A DNA stretch of 64,000 nt from Pisaster brevispinus (Eukaryota > Echinodermata > Asteroidea > Forcipulatida > Asteriidae), in the NCBI GenBank assembly GCA_023634235.1, contig JAMKCF010000011.1, positions 20,260,027 to 20,324,026 of the forward strand, read 5' to 3'. Position numbers and translations under genes: made by a program. Shown piece by piece: positions 24,001 to 33,099 of the stretch (the stretch's first letter is position 1; each line of letters starts with the position of its first letter). Under the pieces are notes generated by a model that made no database searches, was not told where the DNA came from, and saw nothing but the letters and a program-made list of their open reading frames with translations.

Positions 24001-25069
24001 GCAACATCCGGTCTGGCAGGTATCTGGCGTTATTCACGAGCCTCGAAGTGTGACGTCAGATGTTCGGGCTATGTCTTTGGCTGAGAGTTGTGCGTGGCGC
24101 GTAAGCACTTGTGCGTTTTGACTGTTTGACATCAGCAGTGGGTGCCAATGCAAGGGGGTCTATATTGACTGCAACGTGTGGAACAATAACACTTCTGTCT
24201 CGACGAAAATAGAAAATCTCACATGGAAAACCTTGAGATAGTTAAAATGTTGGTATGAATCGACCAAACAGAATCGAGGATTCAAGTTTGCTTGATGATA
24301 GTTTCAGTAAAAGCTCCCATGTGACTTTTTGGTTGTGTTTTTATGTAAGACTGGGTGGTGGAGTTATTAGGTATATTATTGTAATAAACGGACTCTGTCT
24401 TTTTAAAAAGGTGTTGGCACTGACTGGAAGAGCCGATTAGTTATTCTTAATTCGGTGTGGTCTATTATTAGTCGTCGTCATGAGTGTGCGCAGTGTCCAA
24501 GAGTGCATCGCCGCAAAAACGGGGGTGTTCAAATTGACACCATGGATGTTGTCACATATAGATACCCCCCAAAATCAAACTTTATTCTATAGGGTGTTAA
24601 AATAACACGAATTCTGCCAAATAATAACATTTGTGTTTTATTTATGGATAATTGGTCTTTGAGACAGAGTGCTCACTCCTCGTATTATGGAGAATTATTT
24701 GTTTTCCCCAGAGTTCGTAAGTCGAAATGAAGAAGCGAGTGAGTATTATCTGTGACAGTTTACTCGCACATGGAACTATTTCACATAAACACATTTCTCA
24801 TGACATTAATAAAATTAAGTACGGGACCGATAAATTATAGACAGTACCACTTTTTGTTTGAAATTAATTAATTTTTTTTGCTTTTTGAAACAGCTCCCCC
24901 ACCGTCGTACGAGGCAGCGTTCGGTATTCAAAAGGAGATCCGAGACGAACACGACAATGAGTTTGTCTTCGGCAAGTTGGTCTTCACGCCATTTTACACC
25001 TTCTACCGCTCTACTTCTACCGGCGTAGGGACGCATCAGTCGCCCGTAGAAAAGTCCACAACCGTCTAG
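3062..25069 (+). CDS. Alpha-arrestin (arrestin domain-containing protein, ARRDC2/3/4-like), 7 coding exons
   Basis: Intracellular alpha-arrestins link membrane cargo to NEDD4-type ubiquitin ligases and endosomal sorting; that role is family knowledge, not shown here. Exons: 3062-3179, 16778-16912, 19834-20069, 21228-21410, 22632-22832, 23452-23578, 24894-25069. All introns are GT-AG and the joined frame is 1,176 nt, giving 391 aa, usual for the family. Residues 1 to ~160 form the N-terminal arrestin lobe: it opens MGKVSAFQILFDDD, with RGIYMHWKGRAVVTWTE at the second exon, then LPAGQHSLPFKFQLP. Residues ~175 to 310 form the C-terminal lobe (DKRAYLPGETIYI, IPPLPPCNLQGC, IIIGTIPL). The tail has one PPxY motif, P336-P337-S338-Y339, a WW-domain ligand. 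Vertebrate ARRDC2/3/4 have two such motifs; a second clear one is not visible. The exact vertebrate subtype cannot be assigned. The start is the first ATG and matches the family N-terminus. Confidence 0.93.
3390..3530 (+). mobile_element. 3' end of a non-LTR retrotransposon with GAAT microsatellite tail
   Basis: A short block including TTCGACCTTTGGTCGCCATG, then a polyadenylation-like AATAAACC and a GAAT tandem run (3509-3530). A 3' end finishing in a short TGAA or GAAT repeat is typical of L2/CR1-type LINEs. No reverse transcriptase remains, so only the extreme 3' end is present. Confidence 0.45.
5078..5121. repeat. C/A homopolymer runs followed by (CAA)n
   Basis: A run of C, a run of A, a second C run and A run, then about six CAA units. 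Simple low-complexity sequence prone to length error. Confidence 0.8.
6583..7037 (+). mobile_element. 5'-truncated non-LTR retrotransposon: last codons of the reverse transcriptase ORF plus 3' UTR
   Basis: An open frame at about 6583-6702 reads GHHGFRLWNALDEEIKN and continues through FKASFKRAITSQYVT to a TAG stop. The pattern W-N-x-L then a spaced F-K is characteristic of the C-terminus of non-LTR retrotransposon ORF2 proteins (CR1/L2-like). About 330 bp of T-rich sequence follow, ending in AAAATAAAAATG and an A-rich tail. It is a dead 5'-truncated insertion, in sense orientation to the arrestin gene. Confidence 0.6.
7649..7799. repeat. Foldback (inverted-repeat) element, GC-rich
   Basis: The left arm starts GGGCCTTTCTCAAACCTCGG and the right arm is its near-perfect complement, ending CCGAGGTTTGAGAAAGGCCC. 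Arms extend about 30 bp around a loop of roughly 90 bp and are much more GC-rich than the surroundings. The layout resembles the family A foldbacks at 20.83 and 46.63 kb, although the outermost bases differ. An open frame on the - strand across this region is a by-product of the inverted repeat. Confidence 0.75.
10105..10204. repeat. (GTTT)n / TTGGGG-rich low-complexity tract
   Basis: Three blocks of tandem GTTT separated by GGGGGTG-rich spacers. The + strand is strongly G/T skewed, and frames open across it because C and A are scarce. Confidence 0.8.
11715..12107. mobile_element. MITE-like element, about 390 bp, with terminal inverted repeats
   Basis: The left terminus runs GACATTTAAAGGCAAAGTG and the right terminus is its imperfect complement ending CCTTCCCTTTAATGTC. 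The similarity runs about 35 bp inward (left TACCTTTGGTTTTTGG, right AACCAAACGTTTACC). No ORF inside could encode a transposase, so it would be a nonautonomous element. No target-site duplication is clear. Confidence 0.55.
12901..12934. repeat. Perfect 34-bp palindrome
   Basis: The 17-base half GCAACGGCACACCGGAG is followed immediately by its exact reverse complement, with no spacer. Its GC content is far above the flanks. It directly abuts a ~115-bp tandem repeat on the right. DNA of this type can extrude a cruciform. Confidence 0.9.
12935..13262 (+). repeat. Tandem repeat, about 115-bp unit, 2.8 copies
   Basis: Units begin with GGAGGT at 12935, 13051 and 13166 and share GGTTCACA, a TTTCTTTGTTC-type block, and TGTGGTTTATTACT followed by AGTAAAGAAATGAAC. 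Spacing is 116 then 115 bp. No coding potential is evident. Confidence 0.75.
13767..14030. repeat. Dispersed repeat family I, copy 1
   Basis: Starts CCTGTGAAAATTTGGGCTTA and is co-linear with 42015-42255 in intron 1 of the thrombospondin gene. Shared landmarks are CAGATACA followed by TTTTCT, a TATGAC block before ATTTCAGA, and AGACTAAAATTAAACAAT near the end. Homologous along about 250 bp, diverged by substitutions and small indels. Confidence 0.65.
14702..15093 (+). repeat. Minisatellite, about 57-bp unit, 7 copies
   Basis: Seven copies of a unit containing GTTACTCGTGTCACATA, then TTGGTCCATGGTTGATCATG, then GTTCCAGGATTGTGT. GTGTCACATA recurs seven times at intervals of 55-58 bp. Copies differ by single substitutions and 1-3 base indels. 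It is intronic. Confidence 0.9.
15131..15251. mobile_element. Foldback/MITE family B, copy 1
   Basis: Starts GGGCTGTGTCCGAATTGCGG and ends with complementary GCCAATTCGGTTTTCGGCC. The interior carries GGCTACAGCTATGGCTT and a complementary CAAGCCGTAGCTGTTAGC. Related elements sit at 27.68, 41.14 and 49.25 kb. About 120 bp, no ORF, abutting the minisatellite on its left. Confidence 0.75.
16587..16650 (+). mobile_element. Remnant of non-LTR retrotransposon ORF2 C-terminus
   Basis: A short frame reads DFVGLSLFRKALKTHLYPY and stops. FRKALKTHLY strongly resembles the last residues of non-LTR retrotransposon reverse-transcriptase proteins (family knowledge). It lies about 130 bp upstream of exon 2 of the arrestin gene, in sense orientation. 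Too short to classify. Confidence 0.45.
17182..17295. repeat. Foldback hairpin, 114 bp
   Basis: Left arm TCTCACGCTCTCGCGAGACT and right arm TCTCGCGAGAACCGCGTGAGA are near-complementary, with CTGCTCC/GGAGCAG in register inward and a central GGCCCC-ATTTATTTATGGGG hairpin. The sequence is GC-rich in an AT-rich intron (intron 2 of the arrestin gene). Confidence 0.75.
18041..18914. mobile_element. Large foldback element, family H, about 870 bp
   Basis: Outer ends are complementary: AGGGTCACAGATTGG on the left and ATGTATCTATGTCCCT on the right. The arms then pair over about 300 bp: left TGTCAACGTAATGCTGG, ACCTGTGAAAGTTTAAGC and TTGCTGAGAAAATAGC match the complement of the right arm. Near the centre are GCGGCCAGAAATGCGGTTGG and the palindrome-like GATTCATGCATGAATC. 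A single-arm relative is at 46.11-46.45 kb. No transposase ORF. Confidence 0.7.
19250..19401. mobile_element. Dispersed repeat family E, copy 1
   Basis: Right end reads TTTTATGAAATTGGGCCC. The interior has GGGCACCAGTGGCAGCAATG and TTTTGGCTGGTTACCTG, and matches the copy at 38724-38918 closely. About 150-190 bp with imperfect inverted ends, no ORF. Confidence 0.7.
19588..19731. mobile_element. Foldback/MITE family C, copy 1
   Basis: Ends are complementary: left AGACTGTGCAAGTCTCGTGC, right GGGCGAGACTTGCACTGTCT. The interior includes GTTAAAGTGCGCGAGTTT and TTTCCTTCATGCGGCGTAAA, also present at 34700-34830. 144 bp, no ORF, located about 100 bp upstream of arrestin exon 3. Confidence 0.8.
20136..20338. 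repeat. Dispersed repeat family F, copy 1
   Basis: A patchwork of short related blocks such as GACCCAGAAATGGGT, GTGTCAGTTTGACC and GAATCCGGGTCA, ending TTTTTAGAGTGTAGG. Related stretches lie at 43.99, 45.44, 50.52 and 57.05 kb and, partially, at 12.2 kb. It starts 66 bp after the donor of arrestin exon 3. Confidence 0.6.
20830..20974. mobile_element. Foldback/MITE family A, copy 1
   Basis: Terminal arms GCTTTCGAAACCGCGGCTTG and GCTTTGGTTTCGAAAACGCC are complementary. The interior includes GTGCTTTCCTTATGGGGCTT and CAGGTGGACTGAACACAAGC. The element at 46625-46774 is the same family in opposite orientation. Confidence 0.8.
21653..21850 (+). repeat. Dispersed repeat family J, copy 2
   Basis: Reverse-complement counterpart of 1669-1867. 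Recognisable blocks are GACGGCGTGCGTCACATTG, a GGAGCTCCCACAAAATGACG block and GCTTTTCGCAAATCTTTCTG. It sits in intron 4 of the arrestin gene just before the duplicated exon region. Confidence 0.6.
22106..22185 (+). pseudogene. Decayed duplicate of alpha-arrestin exon 5
   Basis: About 526 bp upstream of the true exon 5 (22632-22832) is a close copy of its first ~75 nt including the acceptor AATAG|TCGGTT. Both carry ATGCAAGGCGG, ATCGCCTGGGTACCGCACG (true) versus ATCGACTGGGTACCACACG (copy) and TCTCA(C/T)GT. The copy has a 6-nt insertion (AGGCCT) and a 2-nt insertion, is out of frame and meets a TAG at 22145-22147. Similarity fades after about 22185. Upstream intron blocks (TTCTTTTCTC, TTTATTGATAAC) recur at the same ~530-bp offset, so the unit was a tandem duplication of intron plus exon. 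It cannot be used as an alternative exon. Confidence 0.75.
22293..22390 (+). repeat. Dispersed repeat family D, copy 1
   Basis: CACATGGCGTCATTTGAGGG, then CTAGAGGTCAAAAGGAGGT, TTCATTTGCCAATC and GCGCGTACAAAA. The same order recurs at 62991-63100 with about 80-85% identity by eye. No ORF. Confidence 0.7.
23095..23212. mobile_element. Dispersed repeat family E, copy 2 (foldback form)
   Basis: Begins GGGCCCAATTTCATGGCTC and ends with the imperfect complement GAGCAGATCCATGAAATTTG. The interior is also an inverted repeat (CTTACTGCGGAATT versus AAATTCCGTGGTGAG). Located in intron 5 of the arrestin gene. Confidence 0.7.
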
Positions 25070-25097
25070 TAATAATCAATACGTACTGCCAGTTATG

Positions 25098-25103
25098 ATT
25101 AAA
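25098..25103 (+). terminator. Candidate polyadenylation signal of the alpha-arrestin gene
   Basis: ATTAAA 28 nt after the TAG stop codon. ATTAAA is the commonest variant signal in animals. The resulting 3' UTR would be very short, so a more distal site may be used. Confidence 0.35.
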
Positions 25104-25140
25104 GAAAGTGGATTCATTATTTAGAGTACTTCCTATTATT

Positions 25141-25411
25141 AGGCCGTGTTAGAAATGGCGACTGTGGCTATGACTGTTGCTAATGGATGTTGCTATGGGC
25201 GTCTTTGTCAAAGCATGGCAACATGGCGATCAAGCCACATCCGCAGATGTAGCCAAGGATGGATGACTTTTGGACACTAGGTGGCAGCAGACTACCAGGT
25301 ACATCAATTGATCTCGGTAATGTGCGCATACTCAGAACTACGTAAACAATAGAAATTAACCTGGTAAGTATGCTGCCACCTAGCGTTCCAGAGTCTCCCA
25401 TTCGAACACGG
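25141..25411. mobile_element. Foldback element downstream of the alpha-arrestin stop codon
   Basis: The ends GGCCGTGTTAGAAATGG and CCCATTCGAACACGG are imperfect complements. A nested inverted pair, AGGTGGCAGCAGACTACCAG and CTGGTAAGTATGCTGCCACC, lies at about 25278-25382. The outer end resembles family B (GTGTCCGAATTGG), suggesting a composite or a diverged member. No ORF. Confidence 0.6.
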
Positions 25412-25997
25412 TTCTTTTAGACCGTTGGTATAAACAACCGCTCTCTGATATTTTTCCCGCCACGAAGATTATATATCACCTTTAACAATATTGTGTACTT
25501 TTTACCTAGATATTACATGTTTATTGGAAAGGTGCATTGTTTAATTATTTGTTTAATTATCTTTCCGCCTATTCATTAAAAAAGTCTGTATATAGAGTCC
25601 CATTAATCCAAGCTATAGGACATTTCATTATGAGCCTGCAAGCAAACATATTTATATTCCGTAACCGCTGTTTACCTTGTAAGATTAAAAAACAAAGTGA
25701 AGAAAAAGATCCCCAAATGACCAAACACCACCAGAAACAACCTCAAGTGTTGGGAATGATGTTTCGAAAAATGTAGTAAGGGTAAAACCAATTAATAATC
25801 TATAATTTAACATCCGTTAAAAAGTAAGTTTGTTTTAATTCGTTTTACTACTACCGCAACTTAAATACTGCTAAAATTGTTCAAAATGCGAGCTCATTTG
25901 ACTGCGAATTATTGCAACTGTTGTGGTAATGGCTCGGTGGTGAGAATATGGCATTTTCAAAACATTCTTATTTAGTTTTACAAGTTATGCAAGTTTG

Positions 25998-26592
25998 GTG
26001 ATTATAGTACGACTTATAAACCTCTTGTGGTAAAGCTTGATTCTTGTTCCAGTGTTTACCTCTTTTGAGAGGTTATTATGGTTATGATGCGACGATGATT
26101 GTGGCGCAACTGATGCACCTATGTGGTGGTGAGGCTGCAATCGTGGTTCGACTGTGTTTATGGTGCGACTGCTGCACCTCTTGAGGTAAAGCCTGATTTT
26201 GACGCGACTGCTCAGCAGCGCCTCTTTTTGGTGAGGCAATCATTATGGTGCGACTATGATTAAGGTGCGGCTGATGCACCTCATGTGGTGTTAAGGCTAT
26301 TATTATGGTTGGACTATGTTTATGGTGCGAGTGATAAACCTCTTGAGAAAAAGCTTGACTGTGGTGCGACTGCTTCACATCTTTTGGTGAGGCAATCATT
26401 ATGGTGCGAATATGATTGTGGTGCGACTGATGCACCTCTTGTGGTGGTGGGGCTATAATTATGGTTTGACTATGATTATAGGGTGGCTGCTGTACCTCTT
26501 GTTGTGCAGCTTTTATTTAGTTGCGACTGTTGTACCTTTTGTGGCGAGGGAGTGATTCTGAGGCATATATTGTACCTCTTGAGGTGTGGCCC
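25998..26592 (+). repeat. Degenerate minisatellite, about 45-65-bp units, roughly 11 copies
   Basis: Units carry TATGGTGCGACT, GATGCACCTCTTGTGGTG and GAGGC(A/T)AT-type blocks in repeating order, with much substitution and variable spacing. Long blocks such as GGTGAGGCAATCATTATGGT occur twice, a hint of higher-order structure. Long His- and Ser-rich frames on the - strand are translations of this repeat, not a gene. Confidence 0.8.
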
Positions 26593-27386
26593 TGAATCGA
26601 TTCTGTGACAGCGGTGTACCTCTCTTGCTTTCAACAATTGTCAATTCATACAGCTGGCTCCTAAAAGTGTTTTCCTTGTTTATTGCAATCGTTTATTGTT
26701 TGTATCCTGATCACAGTTTAGACTACATTTCGTTCAGTTTTTATTTTCAATGTACAAATTGTTCTAATTTACTTTAAAGACAGCAAGTCCATGGCACTTA
26801 TAGAAGTGATTCTCCGGATGATGATGAGGAGGAGGATACTTGTTCCACATTTACTAATTAAATTGGAATTAAGTTTTTATATTGAGTCTTCCTTTCAATT
26901 AGGTTAATAATATTTAATTGAAATTAAGTAGAAGTTTAATTCAAAGTTTGAATTGGTTAGTGTTACAATCCACTATATATGAAGCGCCGTCATCTGGAGG
27001 GTGTTTGCCACCAAATACTGAAAATTAAATAATAGAAAATGTACAACTTTTTATGAAGTAGAAATTGTTTCAACTTTATAGCGGCTTGAATTGCATTTCA
27101 TATGGGATAAAAACGACAGCAAACACACAACAAACTTTGGTTGCAACGCTGATCAATTTGTGTTTTGTTTATACATGACCTAAAACTTCCATTCTCATAC
27201 AACATGTATACTTTTCAGACTTAGCAATAAAAGTTATATCTTTAGCAATGACTTTTGTTTTTTAAGGAGTGATGTTAATTCACACTGTATCGTTTGTATC
27301 ATGTGTACATTTTACGGTGTCTAACCATTTGCTACGGAGCCGTCTACGGATCTTTATTATCGGTACATATTAAGAAGATATCGACC

Positions 27387-27575
27387 AGGGTTGCAAATTT
27401 CTAAAGCTGCTTGAACAGAATGATTGCTTAAAAACTTTCCTGCTAGGCAAAAGTAAACAGGATACCAGTCATAGATTGTACATGAGACATAGTATTTTGG
27501 GCTGGTAACCTTATGCTGGTAAGCATAATCTTTGTCTGCTTAACCACTTTGTATGCTTAGGCAGCTCTGGGCCCA
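27387..27575. mobile_element. Dispersed repeat family E, copy 3
   Basis: Starts AGGGTTGCAAATTTCTAAAG, matching the family end GGGCCCAATTTCATAAAG, and ends GCAGCTCTGGGCCC. The interior GGATACCAGTCATAGATTGT recurs near the middle of the copy at 47986-48170. No ORF. Confidence 0.6.
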
Positions 27576-27679
27576 GTAGCTTCGATCTCACATCCCGTCT
27601 GCAACATAGAATCCCGTTTCAGTGTTTGGTGTTTGCTTAAAAGCATGATGAGCCGCTGAGGGCGGGATTTCGGACTATA

Positions 27680-27779
27680 GGCCGTGTCCGATAGCGGATG
27701 CGACTTGAACAGTCTTTGAAGGATAGGATAGCAACAATTTGAAGCCGTAGCCCTACCCACCAATTCGGACGAGGCCTTA
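27680..27779. mobile_element. Foldback/MITE family B, copy 2
   Basis: Starts GGCCGTGTCCGATAGCGGAT and ends CCAATTCGGACGAGGCC, complementary over the outer ~17 bp. TTTGAAGCCGTAGCC in the interior is the family core. About 100 bp. Confidence 0.65.
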
Positions 27780-29263
27780 GGCTTGGATATAAAAAAAACG
27801 AGATTTCAAACCCAAAACCATAATGCTGTTCTTATTCGGCTCTAGGCTACTCTTCACACAAGCAGAAGATGAAGGCCCAAAGTAAATGCAAACCTGCCAA
27901 GTGTTTCTGAGGACAGCTCTGCCGATTATAACATTGCTAATAGTTACGCATTTGCTCCGCAAGTAATAGTGAGGAAATTGAACGGCTAAATACATCTATT
28001 ATATATCACTGATATCATTATACATATATCATTCTATATATGCCTATATTATTCTCATTCCACATCATTCTACATACTTTATCATTCTAGCTACATATCT
28101 TTTTCATTCTGTGTAAATATTTTACAAGTTATAATGTTGTATCCACACTCCCTTTTAAGAGTGAAACATACGTTTGAAAACTTTGTTTTCAAGTCTTTTT
28201 AAATTGAGTTTATAACTCATTCAAAACTACTTATAACCACAATGACACGTGGGAAATTCGATGGAGAGCTTTTGTTAATGTTTAGAGCGCCCTCTTTCAA
28301 TATTTCCCCTGGCGCTTTTCTGTGCTGAAGGAAAACCGTAATGCATTGATGCTAGTCATACAATTACAAAAGACCAAAACGCGACACTCATTAGTCCAGT
28401 TACCTGATGACAGCCTCTTTGAAGCGGTCTAGTTCCCTGAGTGATTTGATACACTTTCCAGTGAGGTCTATTTGATTGACGAGGGGGGTTGCTGGTTCAT
28501 AACTTCAACACCTGTCGAGGCAGAACAAAGCTGCAATTGACAAGGAGCCCGCGCATACTAAGAGCTGTGGTCTTTTTGATGTCAAGGTGGGCTCCCTGCC
28601 AAGATCAATCTCGATCGAGCCTGTAAGTCACCATGCTAGCTCATTGTCTGGAAGAACAGGGAGGTTGACCCACTTTCCATTGTGAGTGTGTGGTGTGCAG
28701 ATTGAACTGTCAACAGTCATTTCCAAATTTTATTTAGAAATACAATTGTTTTATCCGTAGCTTTGTCGATGGAGAACGAGACGTATAGGCCTACATACAG
28801 ACAAAGAATGACGACACCACGTCAGGGTGACATATCAGTGAAAACTGTCAAAGTTTGTCCTGAATTTTTTGTGTCCCTAAAAGTAAGTTCTTGTTCCGCG
28901 TTTGTTTGTCGAAATAAGCACACGTGAACGTACATGTACATCCCTGAAAAACTTAGCCTACGCCATTGTTTTGTGTTTTATAAAACAATTGTCAAAAATC
29001 AGGAAAATTCCACAGGTTGTTGTTTGGTAGTCCCTGACTAGACGATGGGCAGGAATGATCTCTTCCAATATAAAACAAACCCATGTCATGTCCAATTAAG
29101 AACTCAACATCTTAAGCCTTGTTTTTAAAAGCAACAAATCAACAAAATGCAAAAATTTGTTAAACAAATTGTAAATACTTTCGTTACAGATCGTTCGTAT
29201 TTATGTGCAAATAGGCCTGAGTCGATGCCATTTTAATATCTCCAGTGAGGGATAATACAGCTT

Positions 29264-29319
29264 TAATCTAATCTAATCTAATCTAATCTAATCTAATTTA
29301 ATCTATTCTAATCTAATCT
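29264..29319. repeat. (AATCT)n microsatellite
   Basis: About eleven tandem AATCT pentamers, two with a single substitution. Confidence 0.95.
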
Positions 29320-30819
29320 TGTGTATGATCCATCAATCGAACACAACATAAAAGATAAGTTTGTTTAAATAGTGCTATCACTGAAATAAAAAAGCTTTTC
29401 ACCGTGAAGTTGTTGAACGTTCGAATCTTGCCATTCCTAAAATTCTTTTGATCAAAGCTTAATTTTGACAACGCAGTCCTTGTAATAATATTATTGCATG
29501 GTTGAGACGCGGGGCGTGGCAGATCCAACTAGATCCGATCCAAGGAGTCTCAAATACACAGGAGACACTTAAGGCACAAACGGTGTTTTTCTGTAAGTGT
29601 ACGACTTGAACATGGGGGTACATACCAAAAGTCACAAACACGTGATTATCAGGTGTATACCCCACGACCCGTCTCAGCTCGTAACGTGTAATTCAAACAG
29701 ACAGATGTTGTTCAGTGAACTCCTCCAATATTCTCCAGTCTCAAAGGGGTCCAACAGAGGCTAACCACGATGCACCCAGGTGCCTTTCGTCACTGCTGGT
29801 TTTTTTCCCCCTTATTTTTCTTCTCCACCTTGCCACCGTCTTACGGCAGTGAGCACCTTGCACAGTTTGACAAGCCACGTCACCAGAGACGTATAGGTAT
29901 GCGTTGAGGGTTTTGTTCCCAAAAAGTCAAATATTTCCGCTTTAGACTGACATTTGGCTGCCGTATTTGAATTCTTTCGTGGCGGGGAGGCTGTTGCAAT
30001 TCCTCCCATCGACAACATTATTTGAGCAGTATTTCATTACAGCGGAACTATTTTCGCATTAGTGCAATCTATTTATACGTACGGATTGCGACACCACATT
30101 GTTGAATGGCCTTCCATTTTCCTCAGCGTCTTGCTTCCCGAGGCGATAAGGAAAAAGACCACTCGATACTCGAACTGTACACTTAACGCAATTGTGTAGA
30201 TTTACCTTAATAATAGGGCTACCCCTTACAGTGCAGCTATCCAAAAGAATTTTTAAAATTGAATATTCCTGTTGGACAATTTACAGACGAATCAGTTTTC
30301 GCACTTCAAAATAACTGTACAGTCTTTTGCGGTCAGACAACGGAATTCTTGTTTTCGTTTGTATCTTGTTTTGTTGTATTAAAAATAAGTCTTCGGTTGC
30401 GATTTCAAAGTTTCGAGGGTATTTGAGGCCATTTCAGAAAGAGGATGACGAAAGAATCATTGTATAAATTGAAAACTCTGCAAATATCTAGAGCCGGTAC
30501 TGAAAGTGCTTACCGTCATCTTAGTTCTCATGAAACACATTTTAATAAAACTGTCTTTTGAAAACTGTTAAACAAGTTAGCGTAATGCTTTCGAGTTAAA
30601 GAAAGCTAATAATACTTTCTAAAAAAACATTTTTACTACATTGAAAAACAAATAACAAAAACCTTATTTTAGAAACATTTACACACACTTTTGAAAAAAA
30701 AGGAAAAAACTTGTCAAAATTATTGTACTTTATTAGGCCAAAATGTTATTAACTCGTGTCCCGTGCCTATCCATTTTTTGTCTGTGCACAAGTTGCGCTC
30801 GTCGCTTTTAACCGCTACG

Positions 30820-30914
30820 TGACGTCACGATATTTTGTTTTGACATGAAGTTCGAGTAAACAGACCCGCCATCATTTACAGAGTCATTTCATGCTGTGCC
30901 AAGGTTGGTCCAAT
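30820..30914 (+). promoter_or_regulatory. Possible distal promoter of the thrombospondin gene (CRE-like and CCAAT-like sites)
   Basis: A full palindromic TGACGTCA at 30820-30827 and CCAAT at 30910-30914 precede a GC-rich block with a good splice donor (see next entry). The thrombospondin ATG exon is itself preceded by an acceptor-like ATCACAG, so an upstream noncoding exon is plausible. TGACGTCA also occurs elsewhere in the window in repeats, which weakens the argument. Confidence 0.25.
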
Positions 30915-30934
30915 CAGTGCTGGGTTTTTTTTCT

Positions 30935-31212
30935 TCAGTGAAGTTTCTTTGAAGACATGCCAGAAATGGGATGGAGGGCAGCCGAGAGAGTGACCAGAGC
31001 GCCGCCCTGTCTGGAGCGAGGGCAGACCGTGTGTCAAATTGGGCGTTTCCGCTCTGTCCGCTTTTTGCGTGACAGATGGATGGACTGCCTCGGTGTTAAA
31101 AAAAAACCCAACTGCCCTGAGGACTTAAAAATGGGACACGATCGTTTCCTCTTATAAATCAAAACTATGGAAAGCTGTCCGGGGGATATGCAAAAGGTTG
31201 AACGGTACAAAG
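30935..31212 (+). other. Candidate 5' noncoding exon of the thrombospondin gene
   Basis: A block markedly more GC-rich than its flanks, ending in a consensus donor AAAG|GTATGTG at 31213. It contains no conserved coding frame. If spliced to the acceptor at 37388/37389 it would form a 5' UTR exon about 6.2 kb upstream of the start codon. This is inference from composition and splice sites only. Confidence 0.25.
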
Positions 31213-33099
31213 GTATGTGTCATATTAGATGAAGTATACTTTCAGTTGTGGCATGTGTGTGTTATTTTGGCCAGTAACCCATTGTAACCATATCAGATCA
31301 AGGTTTTGTCATCATATTCCAATTGAAGTATTACCTTACCCGATACGTGGAAGTTTCGAGAACGCAGTTTGTCATGCTTGGTTTTTTTGTTTTGTTACGA
31401 AGTTTGTGTGTATAGTCTTTACAGTCCCAGCAATACCAGGGAGCAACTTCGGTCATGATTGTTACTAGAATAAGGAATCTTTCAATCTGAAAGCTCCATT
31501 GTGTGCATCAGTATTCAAACAGTGAACATTATTGTTTCAACAGTTAGACCACTTAACCTAACAATGAGTTTGTTCTTTATAGCATAATGACTATACCATC
31601 TTCTGCTTTTCTGATTGTACCAGACGGCAAAAATATATTTTTTTTCTTCTTCAAAAGGTTATAAGTTTGAGAATTGTGGCCATTGTGGCCATTGATTATT
31701 CATTGTAAGAGTGTTGATACGAGACGAGGTATAGGAGTTCCTAAATGGACTCACTGGTGCGTTTGTAGAAGTCATCAAATTTAAAACCACTGCAAACTAA
31801 CTCAATTTCAGACAAAACCATAAATAAAATCGAATTCTGAAAAGTGTCTGTGGTGAGATATACATCTCGACATATCGAATATTTAACCACACTTTTGGCC
31901 TAGAGTTGACTGCATGCAGGCAAGGGCAGGCACCCACCACGAAACGAACATTAAAAGGTTGCGATGTCACTTTGTCTGGTAAAACTTCACATCTGCTGGC
32001 AGAAGCGTTTCGCTGCCTGCAAAGCAAGTTTTGTTGGTGCCGGTAGCAGCTTTATAAAACTTGGTCCAGACTACTGCGTTCGTTTTGCTGCCAATACAGA
32101 TTCATCAACGTGTACAGACTCTTTTCTTAAAGAATTTATTTTACTGGTTTATTCAACTATATTGGAATTTACGTTACGGGGGACTTAAAATTATGGCCAA
32201 TCACAAATAAAAGCGAGCTACTTAACGGTTTGTTCTTCAGTTCATAACTTTGATTTGGTTAGGGGTTACACTTTTTTTTATTGAATTTATTTTCCAGTGT
32301 TAAATTTTTACAAACAGGAAGCACATTTATATTGTGTTATTTAGTTTATTTAATTGTTTATTGTCGATGCAACATGATTGCGTTAATATAGCGATATCCA
32401 TTGTGACCATTGAGGGTGCAAACAGTGGAGGTCATTTCTAAATTCATTGGTATGCAGGCATCAGCCACACACAAATTGGTTAATAACAGAAAGCCTAATC
32501 TGGACTCTTCCATTTGGAATCATAGCATTCTATACATTTGTGCCTCCCGCCGGTCGTCTCAGACGTGGATAGCCCCGAACCCGATCTTGACGTCACTGCG
32601 TTGTGACGTCACCAATCGATGTTTTCCGGTTTTCTTGGAGTTCAAAGTAATTTGTTTGTGTCGTACGTCTGAAACAATAATTATGAATGAGATAATGGTT
32701 GGAAAACACGCACTTAACCTCACATATTTGTTTAAATTACTCGTTGAACTTGAAACCGAAACGAGTAAACGGAAACGCAAGCTGCCACTTTGCACCACAG
32801 TTTGACGTTATTTTGGCAAAGAGAAGAAACAATCATGTGGCAGCCACCAGGCACAAAGTTGCAAGAATAAAATAATATAGCTATTTTTATGTCCATGAAG
32901 TCCCATAGAAGGAAGGGATTGAGGCAAACAAGGAGATGCTGGGGATTGTGAGCTCCATACACTGTGTTTACAACGAGAAGAAGGAAAAGGATAAAGGAAA
33001 TAAGAGATTGAAAAGCATTACACAATTAGTTCCTCCCTTGTCAAATGAAGTAGCATTGTTTAGTGTTTGTTGCATTATCCATGAGTTAAGTTCTCTACA

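Larger units (their letters stand above)
25104..30800. other. Noncoding region between the alpha-arrestin and thrombospondin genes
   Basis: No open frame here reads like a conserved protein on either strand. The content is AT-rich sequence, a degenerate minisatellite (25.99-26.59 kb), foldback elements at 25.14 and 27.68 kb, a family E repeat at 27.39 kb and an AATCT microsatellite at 29.26 kb. Cis-regulatory elements may be present but cannot be recognised by eye. Confidence 0.65.

Noticed and set aside
26082..26435. His/Ser-rich open frame on the - strand
   Set aside because: It is the minisatellite read in one frame. Its repeats track the DNA unit, not a protein module.
32588..32613. Paired TGACGTCA sites as a promoter
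   Set aside because: No exon or open frame follows nearby, and the motif is frequent in this window's repeats. Too weak to call as a feature.
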